Source: JANRKF01 sp964519595 (lineage in GTDB: Bacteria > Pseudomonadota > Alphaproteobacteria > Rickettsiales > SXRF01). From it: a stretch of 43,273 bases of DNA. The notes beneath the pieces are model-generated. The model had not been told where the DNA came from and searched no databases. It saw only the letters and a program-made list of their open reading frames with translations. The stretch covers positions 1 to 43,273 of the forward strand of contig CAZFJN010000012.1 in the NCBI GenBank assembly GCA_964519595.1, in the 5' to 3' direction. Position numbers and translations under genes: made by a program. This document shows positions 26,605-34,395 of the stretch, in pieces (position 1 is the stretch's first letter; the number at the start of each line of letters is the position of its first letter).

Positions 26605-27096
26605 ATGTATAAAAAATGCGCCGATTTTAGAATTATTTTAAGTTGCCTGATATTATTTACGGCGATTTGTCTGCCGAGAGAATCAAGAAGCGCAGATATT
26701 GTAATAATCAAAGAAAGCGGCAAAGCTATTCCAACTGTTATCGCGCAAGATGAGCAGGAGAATGTTGTAAATTCGCGCAATCATAACAATATTCGCAATA
26801 GTTTCCAAAATCCGCTCAGCCAGAGGGAGCAATCATTAAACCGCTATCGTGCAACGGAAAAGAAACTGCTGGAACAATATCAGCCGCCGCCGCCTCGCGC
26901 ATTGGACGAAAACGACATAAAAACCATAGTCGAAAAAACTATTGCTGAGAAAGAAGAAGCCGCAAAGAACGCAAAAAATTCAAAAAATGCGACAAACAAC
27001 ACTAATTCTGAATCAACAAATGAAAGTCCATTTGGCAAAATCGGCGGCGTCGGCCCTGTTGGCGGAATTGGCGCGGTACGTGATATAGGAAATTAA
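26605..27096 (+). CDS. Secreted protein of unknown function
   Basis: A 163-residue product with an N-terminal signal peptide (hydrophobic about 10-24, IILSCLILFTAICLP; likely cleavage near SRSA). The mature part is hydrophilic: VIIKESGKAIPTVIAQD, a Gln/Asn/Arg-rich region, QPPPPRALDENDIKTIVEKT with a probable short coiled coil, an Asn/Ser-rich stretch, and a Gly-rich end (IGGVGPVGGIGAVRDIG). I recognise no family. It starts 23 bases after the bactofilin gene on the same strand, so it may be a third member of the M23-bactofilin operon. Confidence 0.75.
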   Translation: MYKKCADFRIILSCLILFTAICLPRESRSADIVIIKESGKAIPTVIAQDEQENVVNSRNHNNIRNSFQNPLSQREQSLNRYRATEKKLLEQYQPPPPRALDENDIKTIVEKTIAEKEEAAKNAKNSKNATNNTNSESTNESPFGKIGGVGPVGGIGAVRDIGN

Positions 27097-27215
27097 GAGG
27101 ATTATCAGAATTTAAGAGGATAATCAGATAATCAGATAATCAGGCGATCTGGTCATCTGATTACGGATAATCTGATCATCCTCTTAATTTCTGATCATCC
27201 CCTTAACTTCTGATT
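27094..27215. repeat. Palindromic word array at a convergent junction (GATAATCAG family)
   Basis: Words AAGAGGATAATCAG and GATAATCAGATAATCAG are followed by reverse complements (TCTGGTCATCTGATTAC, TGATCATCCTCTTAA). It uses the same words as the array at 3526-3679. It lies between converging genes and overlaps both stop codons, so a bidirectional terminator role is plausible. The last codons of the minus-strand SDR gene (LSLIRS) are read from it. Confidence 0.85.
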
Positions 27216-28213
27216 AAGGATAAATCCTCCGGATTTATGTTGTCTCGCCACCATTTGATGGTTTCTGTTATTCCTTCATCAAGAGAAATTTTTGGTTTCC
27301 AGCCTAGTTCCTGCTCGGCTAAGGAACAATCAAGAAACAGGCTGGTTTTTATAGTCGGCTGCGTTAAATCATGCTCAATTGCCAATTTTTTTCCGGATAA
27401 TAGAACAATTTTCTCCGCCAGATTCTTAATAGAGATCGCTCGTCCAAAGCCGCAATTATAAAGGCGATATGGTTGAGTTTGCCGTTTTATCGCTGCTTCC
27501 ACAAAATCATTCAAATCACGAACATGCAGAACATCGCGCTCTTCCTCGCCACTTCCCCAGATGGTGATTTTATTTTCAGCAGTCATTACCTTGCTGATAG
27601 TAGCGCCGAATACATGACTGCGTTCCAGATCAAACTTATCATGCGGACCATAAATATTGCTATGGCGAATCGCGGTAAAGCGAGTTGAAGAAATGCGCGA
27701 GAAAAATTCGCACATTTTTTCGATATAAATTTTAGTATTGCCAACGCCAAAATAGCGAGGATGCAAGGGAGTATTTTCATCAAAATCACATTCACGAATA
27801 GCAGTTTCTGAACTTTGATACATTACCGTACAGCTGAAAAAAATTACCTGCTGCAATTTATGTTCAAAAGCCGCGCGCAGCAGCAGTGAATTCATAACCG
27901 CATTGTCAGTAACGTGAATATAAGGTCTGCTGACTATATCTTTAGCGCCGGAAGTGGTTGCTGCCGCTTGAATCATTATATCAATTCCGGACATTACTCT
28001 TTCAACATCTTCAGCTTTTCGCAAATCAGCCTGATGCCAGATTATTTTATTATTATTGTCGGCAAGCTGATATTGTGGCCGCGTAAAGCTAACCGCATGA
28101 ACTTCATAAGCAGGATTTTTTGCAAAATGCTCAACCATATTGCGGCCAATAAATCCGGTAGCACCGCAAATCAGTATTTTTTTCTTTGGAACTGTTGAAA
28201 TTGAATCAGACAT
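27203..28213 (-). CDS. NAD(P)-dependent nucleotide-sugar epimerase/reductase (extended SDR)
   Basis: A 336-residue extended short-chain dehydrogenase with the cofactor motif CGATGFIGRNM (16-26), DLRKAEDV, a SCTVMY segment (128-132) and the C-terminal FGRAISIKNLAEKI / GWKPKISLDEGITETIKWW region typical of nucleotide-sugar SDRs. The catalytic YxxxK is not canonical: the region reads RYFGVGNTKIYIEK, so Lys161 has Val, not Tyr, four residues before it, while Tyr154 is seven before it. It is the last gene of the minus-strand sugar block, 39 bases after the DegT-fold gene, so it probably acts on that enzyme's keto-sugar as an epimerase or C4 reductase. Substrate unknown. Confidence 0.85.
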   Translation of the reverse strand: MSDSISTVPKKKILICGATGFIGRNMVEHFAKNPAYEVHAVSFTRPQYQLADNNNKIIWHQADLRKAEDVERVMSGIDIMIQAAATTSGAKDIVSRPYIHVTDNAVMNSLLLRAAFEHKLQQVIFFSCTVMYQSSETAIRECDFDENTPLHPRYFGVGNTKIYIEKMCEFFSRISSTRFTAIRHSNIYGPHDKFDLERSHVFGATISKVMTAENKITIWGSGEEERDVLHVRDLNDFVEAAIKRQTQPYRLYNCGFGRAISIKNLAEKIVLLSGKKLAIEHDLTQPTIKTSLFLDCSLAEQELGWKPKISLDEGITETIKWWRDNINPEDLSLIRS

Positions 28214-28252
28214 TGTTAGTTAGGTAGTTAGCAGTTGGTAGTTGGCTTGTTT

Positions 28253-29554
28253 TTAATATTTAGCGATAAATTCTCTCAGGCACGCGGCAACATACTGGCG
28301 CGCTTTATTATCTATTGCATGATGGCAACCAATAGCAAAACCACGCTGCATGATATTATCGCAATTGACAAGATTTCCGGCAACGCGATGTGCATAATGC
28401 TTCATTACCGGATGGCGGCTCATATTTCCAGCAATTATCGGCCTTGTTTCTATGCCGCGTGAGTTTAAAAAGCCAGTAATATCGCGCAGCTTAAAAGGAC
28501 ATTTTTCCTTCAGCCGGAAACAAAAACCAAACCAGCTTGAAGCAGCGCCTGGTGTTTCCTGCTGAAAATCAAAAAAATCAGAATAGCTGGAAAATTCGGC
28601 AAGATAATAAGCGCTATTTTCGCGTCTTGTTTTTACAAAATCTTTCAATTTAGGCAGCTGAGCTTTTCCCATAACTGCCTGAACTTCAGTAGCGCGAAGA
28701 TTATAACCAAGATTGATAAAAATAAAGCGCGGATCAATATCAGGATACTCAGCGCAATATTTAGCATGTTCATCTGTTTCCCTGCTCCAGCCATGCGCGC
28801 GCAACATTCGCATTATTTCAATCAGCTTGAAATCATCAGTAACAGTAATGCCGCCTTCCAAAGTAGTGATGTGATGCGAAAAATAAGTGGAGAAAGTGGC
28901 AACACGGCCAAATGTGCCAACCGCCTTCCCTTTATAATAAGCGCCCATTGATTCGCAGGAATCCTCGATAATCTGCAAATTATGCTTTGCCGCTATGCTC
29001 ATTATCTGTTCCATATCGCAAGGATTTCCGTAAACATGAACGAGCATTATAGCTTTAGTTTTCGCAGTAATTGCCTTTTCAAGGCTGGCAATGTCAATAT
29101 TGTAAGTAAGAGGATCACAATCAACAAAAACCGGAATAAGCTTACATTGAATAAGCGGCCAGACTGTCGTTGACCAGGAAAGCGCAGGAACTATAATTTC
29201 GTCTCCTTCCTGCAAGCGGTTTTCACATAAATGATTGGAAAGAGCAGCTATTGCCAGAAGGTTAGCTGAGGAGCCGGAATTGCTGAATAATGCGAATTTA
29301 TTGCCGAATTCAGCGGCATATTGCGCTTCAAATTCTTTAACCTGCTTGCCCATAGTGACAAAGGTGGAAAGCATCTGCCTGGTTGCTGCGGATATTTCCT
29401 CAGCGCCAAAAGTCGGCTCATGCAGACGCACAGCTGGATTTTTTTCATCAAACTGCCAGAATTTATGTTCAATCGCGCAGTAATCGGCAATTGCTTCATT
29501 GAGAGTTTTGATTATTGATTCGCTGGTTTTTATTATTTTTCTGTCTTCAACCAT
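28253..29554 (-). CDS. PLP-dependent nucleotide-sugar 3-dehydratase (ColD-like, DegT fold)
   Basis: DegT/DnrJ/EryC1-fold protein of 433 residues, with SNSGSSANLLAIAALS (91-106), IVPALSWSTTVWPLIQ, PVFVDCDPLTYNID, VHVYGNPCDMEQI and the PLP-ring Asp198 in IIEDSCESMGA. At the site where aminotransferases carry the Schiff-base lysine (SFxxxKxITTxEGG) the sequence is STYFSHHITTLEGG, so His227 replaces Lys. That substitution is the hallmark of ColD (GDP-4-keto-6-deoxymannose 3-dehydratase) and of the CDP-hexulose 3-dehydratase E1. It should therefore remove the C3 hydroxyl of a 4-keto-6-deoxy sugar rather than transaminate it. Neighbours supply a 4,6-dehydratase and GDP-heptose genes. CDP-linked E1 enzymes use an iron-sulfur E3 partner that is not seen here, favouring the ColD mode. 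Confidence 0.85.
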   Translation of the reverse strand: MVEDRKIIKTSESIIKTLNEAIADYCAIEHKFWQFDEKNPAVRLHEPTFGAEEISAATRQMLSTFVTMGKQVKEFEAQYAAEFGNKFALFSNSGSSANLLAIAALSNHLCENRLQEGDEIIVPALSWSTTVWPLIQCKLIPVFVDCDPLTYNIDIASLEKAITAKTKAIMLVHVYGNPCDMEQIMSIAAKHNLQIIEDSCESMGAYYKGKAVGTFGRVATFSTYFSHHITTLEGGITVTDDFKLIEIMRMLRAHGWSRETDEHAKYCAEYPDIDPRFIFINLGYNLRATEVQAVMGKAQLPKLKDFVKTRRENSAYYLAEFSSYSDFFDFQQETPGAASSWFGFCFRLKEKCPFKLRDITGFLNSRGIETRPIIAGNMSRHPVMKHYAHRVAGNLVNCDNIMQRGFAIGCHHAIDNKARQYVAACLREFIAKY

Positions 29555-29559
29555 TATTA

Positions 29560-29730
29560 TTTCCTGATTTATTTTATTATTTATATTTTATTATTTATAT
29601 TTTTTGATTCTGTATTCTTTTATTCTTTGTTGTTTGATTCTTTTGTTGCTTGATTCTTCGTTGCTTAATTCTTTTGTTGTTTGATTCTGTATTTCTTGAT
29701 TTTTTATTTCTTGATTCTGTTTATTGATAT
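29560..29730 (-). repeat. One-sided word repeat in the sugar operon
   Basis: Read on the minus strand, the spacer is tandem AGAATCAAACAACAAA, AGAATCAAGAAAT and AATATAAATAATAA words, A-rich and poor in G and U, so it should be nearly unstructured in mRNA. No reverse-complement arm is present. It separates the 4,6-dehydratase stop from the PLP enzyme start. Confidence 0.75.
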
Positions 29731-30744
29731 TTATCTTGTTAGATAATGCTCGCCTTTTGCCACATTTTTGCGCCAGTAATCAAGCAGATCCTGCATAGTT
29801 TTCTCAAAAGGAATTTCCGGACGCCAGCCAGTATGACGTTCAAATTTTGAAGTATCAGGAACTTGCAGATCAGCATCAATCGGACGTAATCTTTCAGAAT
29901 CAGTTTCAACTTTTATTTTATCAGCAAGCGGCGACAGGCTGATTAAATATGCCAGCATATCCTTCACTGAGCAACTGTAACGTCCGCCGATATTGTAATA
30001 TTCTCCGCCAATTGGATTAATAGTAACCAGCATGTAATAAGCGCGCACAGCATCACGAACATCAGCAAAAGTGCGTAGTGAATCAAGATTTCCGGTTTTA
30101 ACTACTGCCGGAATCATGCCGGCTTCAATCATGGCGATTTGTTTGGCAAAGCTGCTTTCGGCAAAAACGTCGCCGCGGCGTGGTCCAGTATGTGTAAACA
30201 TTCTGGTTGACATTATTTTCATGCCGAAAGCTTCCGCATAATAGCGGCCAATAAGGTCAGTTCCGACTTTGGAAATTGCGTAAGGCGAAGCCGGATGAAA
30301 AGTGCAATCTTCATTAATTGGCAGTTTCTCGCGAGCAACGCGGCCAAAAACCTCGGAAGAAGCGCAATTATGAATAATCGCCTGCGGCGCGTAATTCCTT
30401 AGCGCCTCAAGCACACGAGCAGTGCCTTGAATATTTGTTTCAAACGTATCAAGAGGCGCTGTAAAGCTGGTTTTAGGATAACTCTGCGCCGCCAGATGAA
30501 ATACATAATCCGGCTTTGCTTCTTTAACCATGTTATCTATTGAAATACTATCGCGCAAATCAGCATAAATGAGATGAAGGCGGTCTTTTTTATTTATTCT
30601 CTCAATATGCTGCTGTAAATTATCAAGCGGACTGCGCCAGCGGCATTGACCATATATTTCCCAGTCAGTATTTGCCAATAGAAAGTCGGCCATATGACTT
30701 CCGACCATTCCGGTTATTCCAGTGATTAAAGCTCTTTTGTGCAT
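29731..30744 (-). CDS. GDP-mannose/GDP-heptose 4,6-dehydratase family protein (SDR)
   Basis: A 337-residue extended SDR of the GMD family, which turns a GDP-sugar into its 4-keto-6-deoxy form. It has the NADP motif GITGMVGSHMADF (9-21), ADLRDSISI, FHLAAQSYPKTSFTAPLDT, the catalytic SSE (129-131) and a canonical Tyr155-Lys159 (SPYAISKVG). FTHTGPRRGDVF matches the GMD substrate loop. It is slightly shorter than E. coli Gmd, and residues CRWRSPLDN replace the usual RRSSxFN loop, which may reflect a different substrate. The gmhA-hddA-hddC genes just upstream suggest that GDP-D-glycero-D-manno-heptose, rather than GDP-mannose, is the substrate; this is inference. Confidence 0.87.
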   Translation of the reverse strand: MHKRALITGITGMVGSHMADFLLANTDWEIYGQCRWRSPLDNLQQHIERINKKDRLHLIYADLRDSISIDNMVKEAKPDYVFHLAAQSYPKTSFTAPLDTFETNIQGTARVLEALRNYAPQAIIHNCASSEVFGRVAREKLPINEDCTFHPASPYAISKVGTDLIGRYYAEAFGMKIMSTRMFTHTGPRRGDVFAESSFAKQIAMIEAGMIPAVVKTGNLDSLRTFADVRDAVRAYYMLVTINPIGGEYYNIGGRYSCSVKDMLAYLISLSPLADKIKVETDSERLRPIDADLQVPDTSKFERHTGWRPEIPFEKTMQDLLDYWRKNVAKGEHYLTR

Positions 30745-30809
30745 TTATACCTCTAATGAAATACCACTAATTTATGCAGCTTATATTGCGACTTATGTTG
30801 CGGATTATA

Positions 30810-31000
30810 TTGACCTCTTTCGAAACGCTTAAATATTTGATTATATGACGTCATCCTTTGACTTGATCAAAGGATCTTGTGCAACAGCGTAAAGATCCTT
30901 TGGTCAAGCCAAAGGATGACGATTTGTTGCCAGAGGAGTATAATACAAAGTCATAAGCAATATAGAAAATTCTCAAATATTTAGTTTCGAAATAGGTCAA
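30810..31000. repeat. Nested inverted-repeat (MITE-like) element
   Basis: Outer arms at 30810-30840 and 30973-31000 are near-perfect inverted repeats beginning TTGACCT(C/A)TTTCGAAAC. Inside, at 30849-30921, a second palindrome has arms of the CGTCATCCTTTG...CAAAGGATC type. The element ends about 9 bases from the hddC stop. No reading frame of note is inside, so it resembles a MITE that another repeat has entered. Confidence 0.85.
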
Positions 31001-31008
31001 TCACAGAA

Positions 31009-31704
31009 TCAGGATAATATTCCGGCAAGATCTCGCTGCGCTCTGGCGTAATCCTCAGGAATTCCAATGTCAATAAAATAGCCTTTTGCCAGATAATAAC
31101 CAGGGCGAATCTCTGTTATTTTTGGCAGAAGAAAATCATTTTCTATTGAAAATGCCGCAGGAATATTATTGCTGTTTATTGTGTTAACAAACCATGTGCT
31201 ATCTATAAAATAAGAGCCTGTATTGATAAAGCCTTTGCCGCCCTCGCCTTTTTCTTTAAATGAGGTGATAATTTCTTCTGCAATCTCAACGCGGCCATAA
31301 CGCGCCGTATCAGGCACTTCCCGCAGAGCGAGAGAAAAATGCTTATCGCCATGAGATAGCCAGAAAGCGCGGTAATCAAGCTCAAGAAAACTATCGCCGT
31401 TCATTACTGCAATTTGTCCGTTTAAACCGCATTGACGTATAGCATGTGCGATTGCGCCGCCAGTTCCAAGCGGAGAAGGTTCTATGGAAAAACGCACTTC
31501 TTTATAATCACGAAAATAATCAATTATCTGCTCGCGCATGTGGTGAATACAAATAACGAAGGAAGTAAAGCCCTGAAGTCGCAAATGTGCAATAAGAACC
31601 GCGAGAAATGGCCGGCCATTAATATCAGCCATTGGCTTTGGCACATTCGGCAATACATGTTTAAGCCGTGTTCCAAAACCGCCGGCAAGAATAACTGCTT
31701 GCAT
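31009..31704 (-). CDS. hddC: Sugar-1-phosphate nucleotidyltransferase (HddC-like)
   Basis: Predicted D-glycero-alpha-D-manno-heptose-1-phosphate guanylyltransferase, transferring GMP from GTP to the heptose 1-phosphate. The 231-residue protein has the nucleotidyltransferase signature LAGGFGTRLKHVLPNVPKPM (7-26), PSPLGTGGAIAHAIRQ, the metal-binding VMNGDSFLELD and the C-terminal FIDIGIPEDYARAQ. Assignment as HddC comes from its place directly after gmhA (2-base gap) and hddA. Mannose-1-phosphate guanylyltransferases of the short type look similar. Confidence 0.87.
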   Translation of the reverse strand: MQAVILAGGFGTRLKHVLPNVPKPMADINGRPFLAVLIAHLRLQGFTSFVICIHHMREQIIDYFRDYKEVRFSIEPSPLGTGGAIAHAIRQCGLNGQIAVMNGDSFLELDYRAFWLSHGDKHFSLALREVPDTARYGRVEIAEEIITSFKEKGEGGKGFINTGSYFIDSTWFVNTINSNNIPAAFSIENDFLLPKITEIRPGYYLAKGYFIDIGIPEDYARAQRDLAGILS

Positions 31705-31706
31705 TT

Positions 31707-32342
31707 TTAAGCCTCGCCGGAGATTTGACTTTTTGCCGATTTATGCTGAGGATTATAAGAAGCGCCAAAAATTTTCTCCTCGATAATGGCGCAGAGTATA
31801 TGTCCGCTGGCAATGTGCGCTTCCTGAATTTTTGGCGTTTCAGAAGAAGGAATATTCAATGAATATTCAACGATCTTGCCAATTTCCCGCCCTGAATGTC
31901 CTAAAAATCCGATGGTAATAATTCCGGCTTTATTTGCCGCCTTAACCGCCTCGACTACATTAGCACTGCTGCCGGAGGTGGAAAAAACAATCAGCACATC
32001 GCCTTTTTTGCCAAGAGCTTCTATCTGTCTGGAGAATACATATTGATAACCGTAATCATTGCTTATCGCGGTTAATGCCGAGCTGTCTGTGGTAAGAGCA
32101 ATTGCGCTAAGCCCTGGACGATCATAATTTAATCTGCTAACCAGCTCGGCGGCCAGATGTTGCGAATCAGCCGCGCTGCCGCCATTGCCACAAAGCATTA
32201 TTTTGCCGCCGCCAACAAGCGCGGCAGTACAAACATCAGCAACATTATAAAGTTTTTGATGAAAAGATGAATCAGCAAGCAAAGCAGAAAACATCTCAAC
32301 TGTTTTGCGATATTCAGCGGCGATTAAATTGAGCATATACAC
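31707..32342 (-). CDS. gmhA: Sedoheptulose-7-phosphate isomerase GmhA (SIS domain)
   Basis: Isomerase converting sedoheptulose 7-phosphate to D-glycero-D-manno-heptose 7-phosphate, the first step of bacterial heptose synthesis. The 211 residues form one SIS domain with MLCGNGGSAADSQHLAAELV (phosphosugar and zinc region), ALTTDSSALTAISNDYGY, FSTSGSSANVVEAVK and KIQEAHIASGHILCAIIE, carrying the Gln and His ligands of GmhA. Two starts are open: GTG at 32340-32342, overlapping the hddA stop by one base, and ATG at 32334-32336; neither has a clear Shine-Dalgarno. It is tightly linked to hddA and hddC. Confidence 0.93.
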   Translation of the reverse strand: MYMLNLIAAEYRKTVEMFSALLADSSFHQKLYNVADVCTAALVGGGKIMLCGNGGSAADSQHLAAELVSRLNYDRPGLSAIALTTDSSALTAISNDYGYQYVFSRQIEALGKKGDVLIVFSTSGSSANVVEAVKAANKAGIITIGFLGHSGREIGKIVEYSLNIPSSETPKIQEAHIASGHILCAIIEEKIFGASYNPQHKSAKSQISGEA

Positions 32343-33481
32343 TACGCTGATTCGACATGTTTGAATTTGGTCATTCTCTCAAGGCTGATATTTTTCTTAT
32401 CAAGAATAAATTCGCGTATATTATCAACATGCTTGTTATTGCGAACCTCGCGCAGATGCATGAAATCACGCCGCGTGAGAGATTCTCTGGAGAATTTTGA
32501 AGGGCTGTAAAATGCCACATGTGATCCTTTTGTTTCAAAATCAAAAGGAATCCACAGAAAATCAGATAAAGCTTCCAGAACCCTCGCCTGATATTGCGGT
32601 TTTACAAAAAACAGAATAAATCCGCCGCCGCCTGCGCCTAAAATTTTGCCGCCGCTGGCGCCGGCTTTTATTGCTTTGTTATAAATATCATCAATTAATG
32701 AGCTGGAAATTTCCTTAGATAATCCGCGCTTAATCTGCCAGCTTTCATGAAGCAGGCGACCAAATTCATCAATATCGCCGTTATCAGTGATGATTTTATG
32801 CGCGATATCAACCATAGCGCGCATTTCCAGCAGATCTTTGCTTTTTTTATTCACTGAAGCAATCTGATGTTTAGCAATGTCCGTTGCGTTGCGAGAAATT
32901 CCGGTAAAAAACAACATCAGATTATTACGCAGCTCATCAAGCCTTCCATGCGACGCCAGCACAGGACTTACGTTAAAGCCGCCATCTGGATAAATATCTA
33001 TTTTATTAAATCCGCCATAAGCAGCGGCAATCTGATCTTGAACGCCGACATGTTCACGCAGAATCTCACGCTCGATATAAACCGCTTCCGCCGCTAATTG
33101 CTGTTTTGTGGAAATTTGTCCGCGCAGAGCGTACATGGCATTTAAAAAACCAACTGTAAACGATGAGCTAGAGCCTATTCCGGAACGCGCCGGCAGATCG
33201 CCCTGATACAGCATTTCAATGCCGCGCTTAATGTCCATATGCTTTAAAACCGCCGCAACTACCGGATGTTTTATTTCCTCAATATTGTCAACATTTTCAA
33301 CCTCGCGCCAGACTATGCGATATTTTTCTGGAAAAAAAGGCGGTTTATGCGAGCAAGTCAAATTACAGTAATAGCTTATGGTGCTGGAAAGAACCGCGCC
33401 ACCATGCTCCTGATACCAGCTATGGTAATCTGTTCCACCGCCGAAAAAAGAGATTCTATATGGCGTTCTAGTTACGATCAT
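32342..33481 (-). CDS. hddA: D-glycero-alpha-D-manno-heptose-7-phosphate kinase HddA (GHMP kinase)
   Basis: GHMP-family kinase (379 aa) that phosphorylates C1 of heptose 7-phosphate in the alpha, GDP-linked pathway. Motif 1 is RTPYRISFFGGGTDYHSWYQ (5-24), the ATP-binding motif 2 is LPARSGIGSSSSFTVGFLNA and motif 3 is ASGGKILGAGGGGFILFF. The FFGGGTDY start and overall length match HddA and the related fucokinase/heptose kinases. First gene of a hddA-gmhA-hddC run with overlaps of about 1 base and a gap of 2. No GmhB phosphatase, needed to remove the 7-phosphate, is in the window. The leader is repeated AAAATATA and GTAGATAAAT words. Confidence 0.9.
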   Translation of the reverse strand: MIVTRTPYRISFFGGGTDYHSWYQEHGGAVLSSTISYYCNLTCSHKPPFFPEKYRIVWREVENVDNIEEIKHPVVAAVLKHMDIKRGIEMLYQGDLPARSGIGSSSSFTVGFLNAMYALRGQISTKQQLAAEAVYIEREILREHVGVQDQIAAAYGGFNKIDIYPDGGFNVSPVLASHGRLDELRNNLMLFFTGISRNATDIAKHQIASVNKKSKDLLEMRAMVDIAHKIITDNGDIDEFGRLLHESWQIKRGLSKEISSSLIDDIYNKAIKAGASGGKILGAGGGGFILFFVKPQYQARVLEALSDFLWIPFDFETKGSHVAFYSPSKFSRESLTRRDFMHLREVRNNKHVDNIREFILDKKNISLERMTKFKHVESA

Positions 33482-33609
33482 AATCTACATTTATCTACAT
33501 TATTTATATTTTAGATTTTATATTTTATATTTTTACAGTTCATTATTATGATTTTCTGGCTTTTTCTGTCAGAAACAGGCGAAAAATATACATTAAAAAC
33601 GCCGCTTTG

Positions 33610-33665
33610 TCTATAGCTATAGCTAATGTAGCTATAGCTAATGTATAGCTATAGTTAAGCTATAT
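33610..33665. repeat. Self-complementary TAGCTATAGCTAATG word array
   Basis: CTATAGCTATAGCTAATGTA is repeated with variation. Because TAGCTA is its own reverse complement, the array can fold on itself. It lies between the BTLCP gene (whose stop is at 33694) and hddA, at what is probably an operon boundary. Confidence 0.75.
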
Positions 33666-33693
33666 GTTTTTTTATATTTTCTGCCTGATACAG

Positions 33694-34395
33694 CTATATT
33701 TCGTGGTCTTTCGGATAATAGCGCCACCATTTTTCCTCATTTGCGCCGTAAATTGGCCGGTAATGATAAATTTGCAGCGCATCGCGCACTTGCGTTATCT
33801 GATTATCAAGAATCCATAATCTGCCATTATCATACACACCAAGAACCGCATGAATTATCTGACCAAGATTAAGGTCTTGCACGATTATAATCCGCAAGCG
33901 ATCTTCGGAAATTCCAGCCGCGCGCAATGAATAATATTTGGCAATCGCATAATCTTCGCAATCGCCGTTTACTTCCATGAATTGATAAGGAGTTGCCCAG
34001 TAATCAGACATTCCCCAGTTCATCTGATCAGTAATATAAGGATGTGCATTTGCCCAGTCGTTGACACTGGCAAGTATTGTTTCCATATCTTTGCCGCGCA
34101 GATTATTCACAAAATTTTTCCATTGCGGAATCACGCAAGGATGAAAAGATATTTTTCCACATTCATTGTCGGCAATTTTTTTCTGATTATCATAAAGAGA
34201 AATCATTCCGGTTAGCTTCGGAAAGAGATTCAGATTGTCATTTTCTTCTTCCGACATGGTAAAATAAGAATGAGCTTGCAAATCAGCAGCAGCTCCTTCT
34301 GCGCTCTGCGAATAAGCCGCATTATTTGCTGATGATACTGCAAATATACAGACAATGAAAAAATATATCCGGAGGTGGAATAAAAATGTTTTCAT
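33694..34395 (-). CDS. Bacterial transglutaminase-like cysteine proteinase (BTLCP, LapG-like family)
   Basis: A 233-residue periplasmic protein with a signal peptide (hydrophobic about 8-22). The papain-like catalytic triad is Cys146 (EVNGDCEDYAIAKYYSLRAA), His182 (IIHAVLGVYDN) and Asp197 (LWILDNQ). The family includes LapG, which cleaves the N-terminus of large adhesins under c-di-GMP control through LapD; here neither a LapD-like receptor nor a giant adhesin is in view, so its substrate is unknown. Upstream the leader has two AAAAATCATCATAT words. Confidence in the family is high and in the role low. Confidence 0.88.
   Translation of the reverse strand: MKTFLFHLRIYFFIVCIFAVSSANNAAYSQSAEGAAADLQAHSYFTMSEEENDNLNLFPKLTGMISLYDNQKKIADNECGKISFHPCVIPQWKNFVNNLRGKDMETILASVNDWANAHPYITDQMNWGMSDYWATPYQFMEVNGDCEDYAIAKYYSLRAAGISEDRLRIIIVQDLNLGQIIHAVLGVYDNGRLWILDNQITQVRDALQIYHYRPIYGANEEKWWRYYPKDHEI

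Noticed and set aside
30810..31000. Insertion sequence with transposase
   Set aside because: Only inverted repeats are present; no transposase frame lies within the element or elsewhere in the window.
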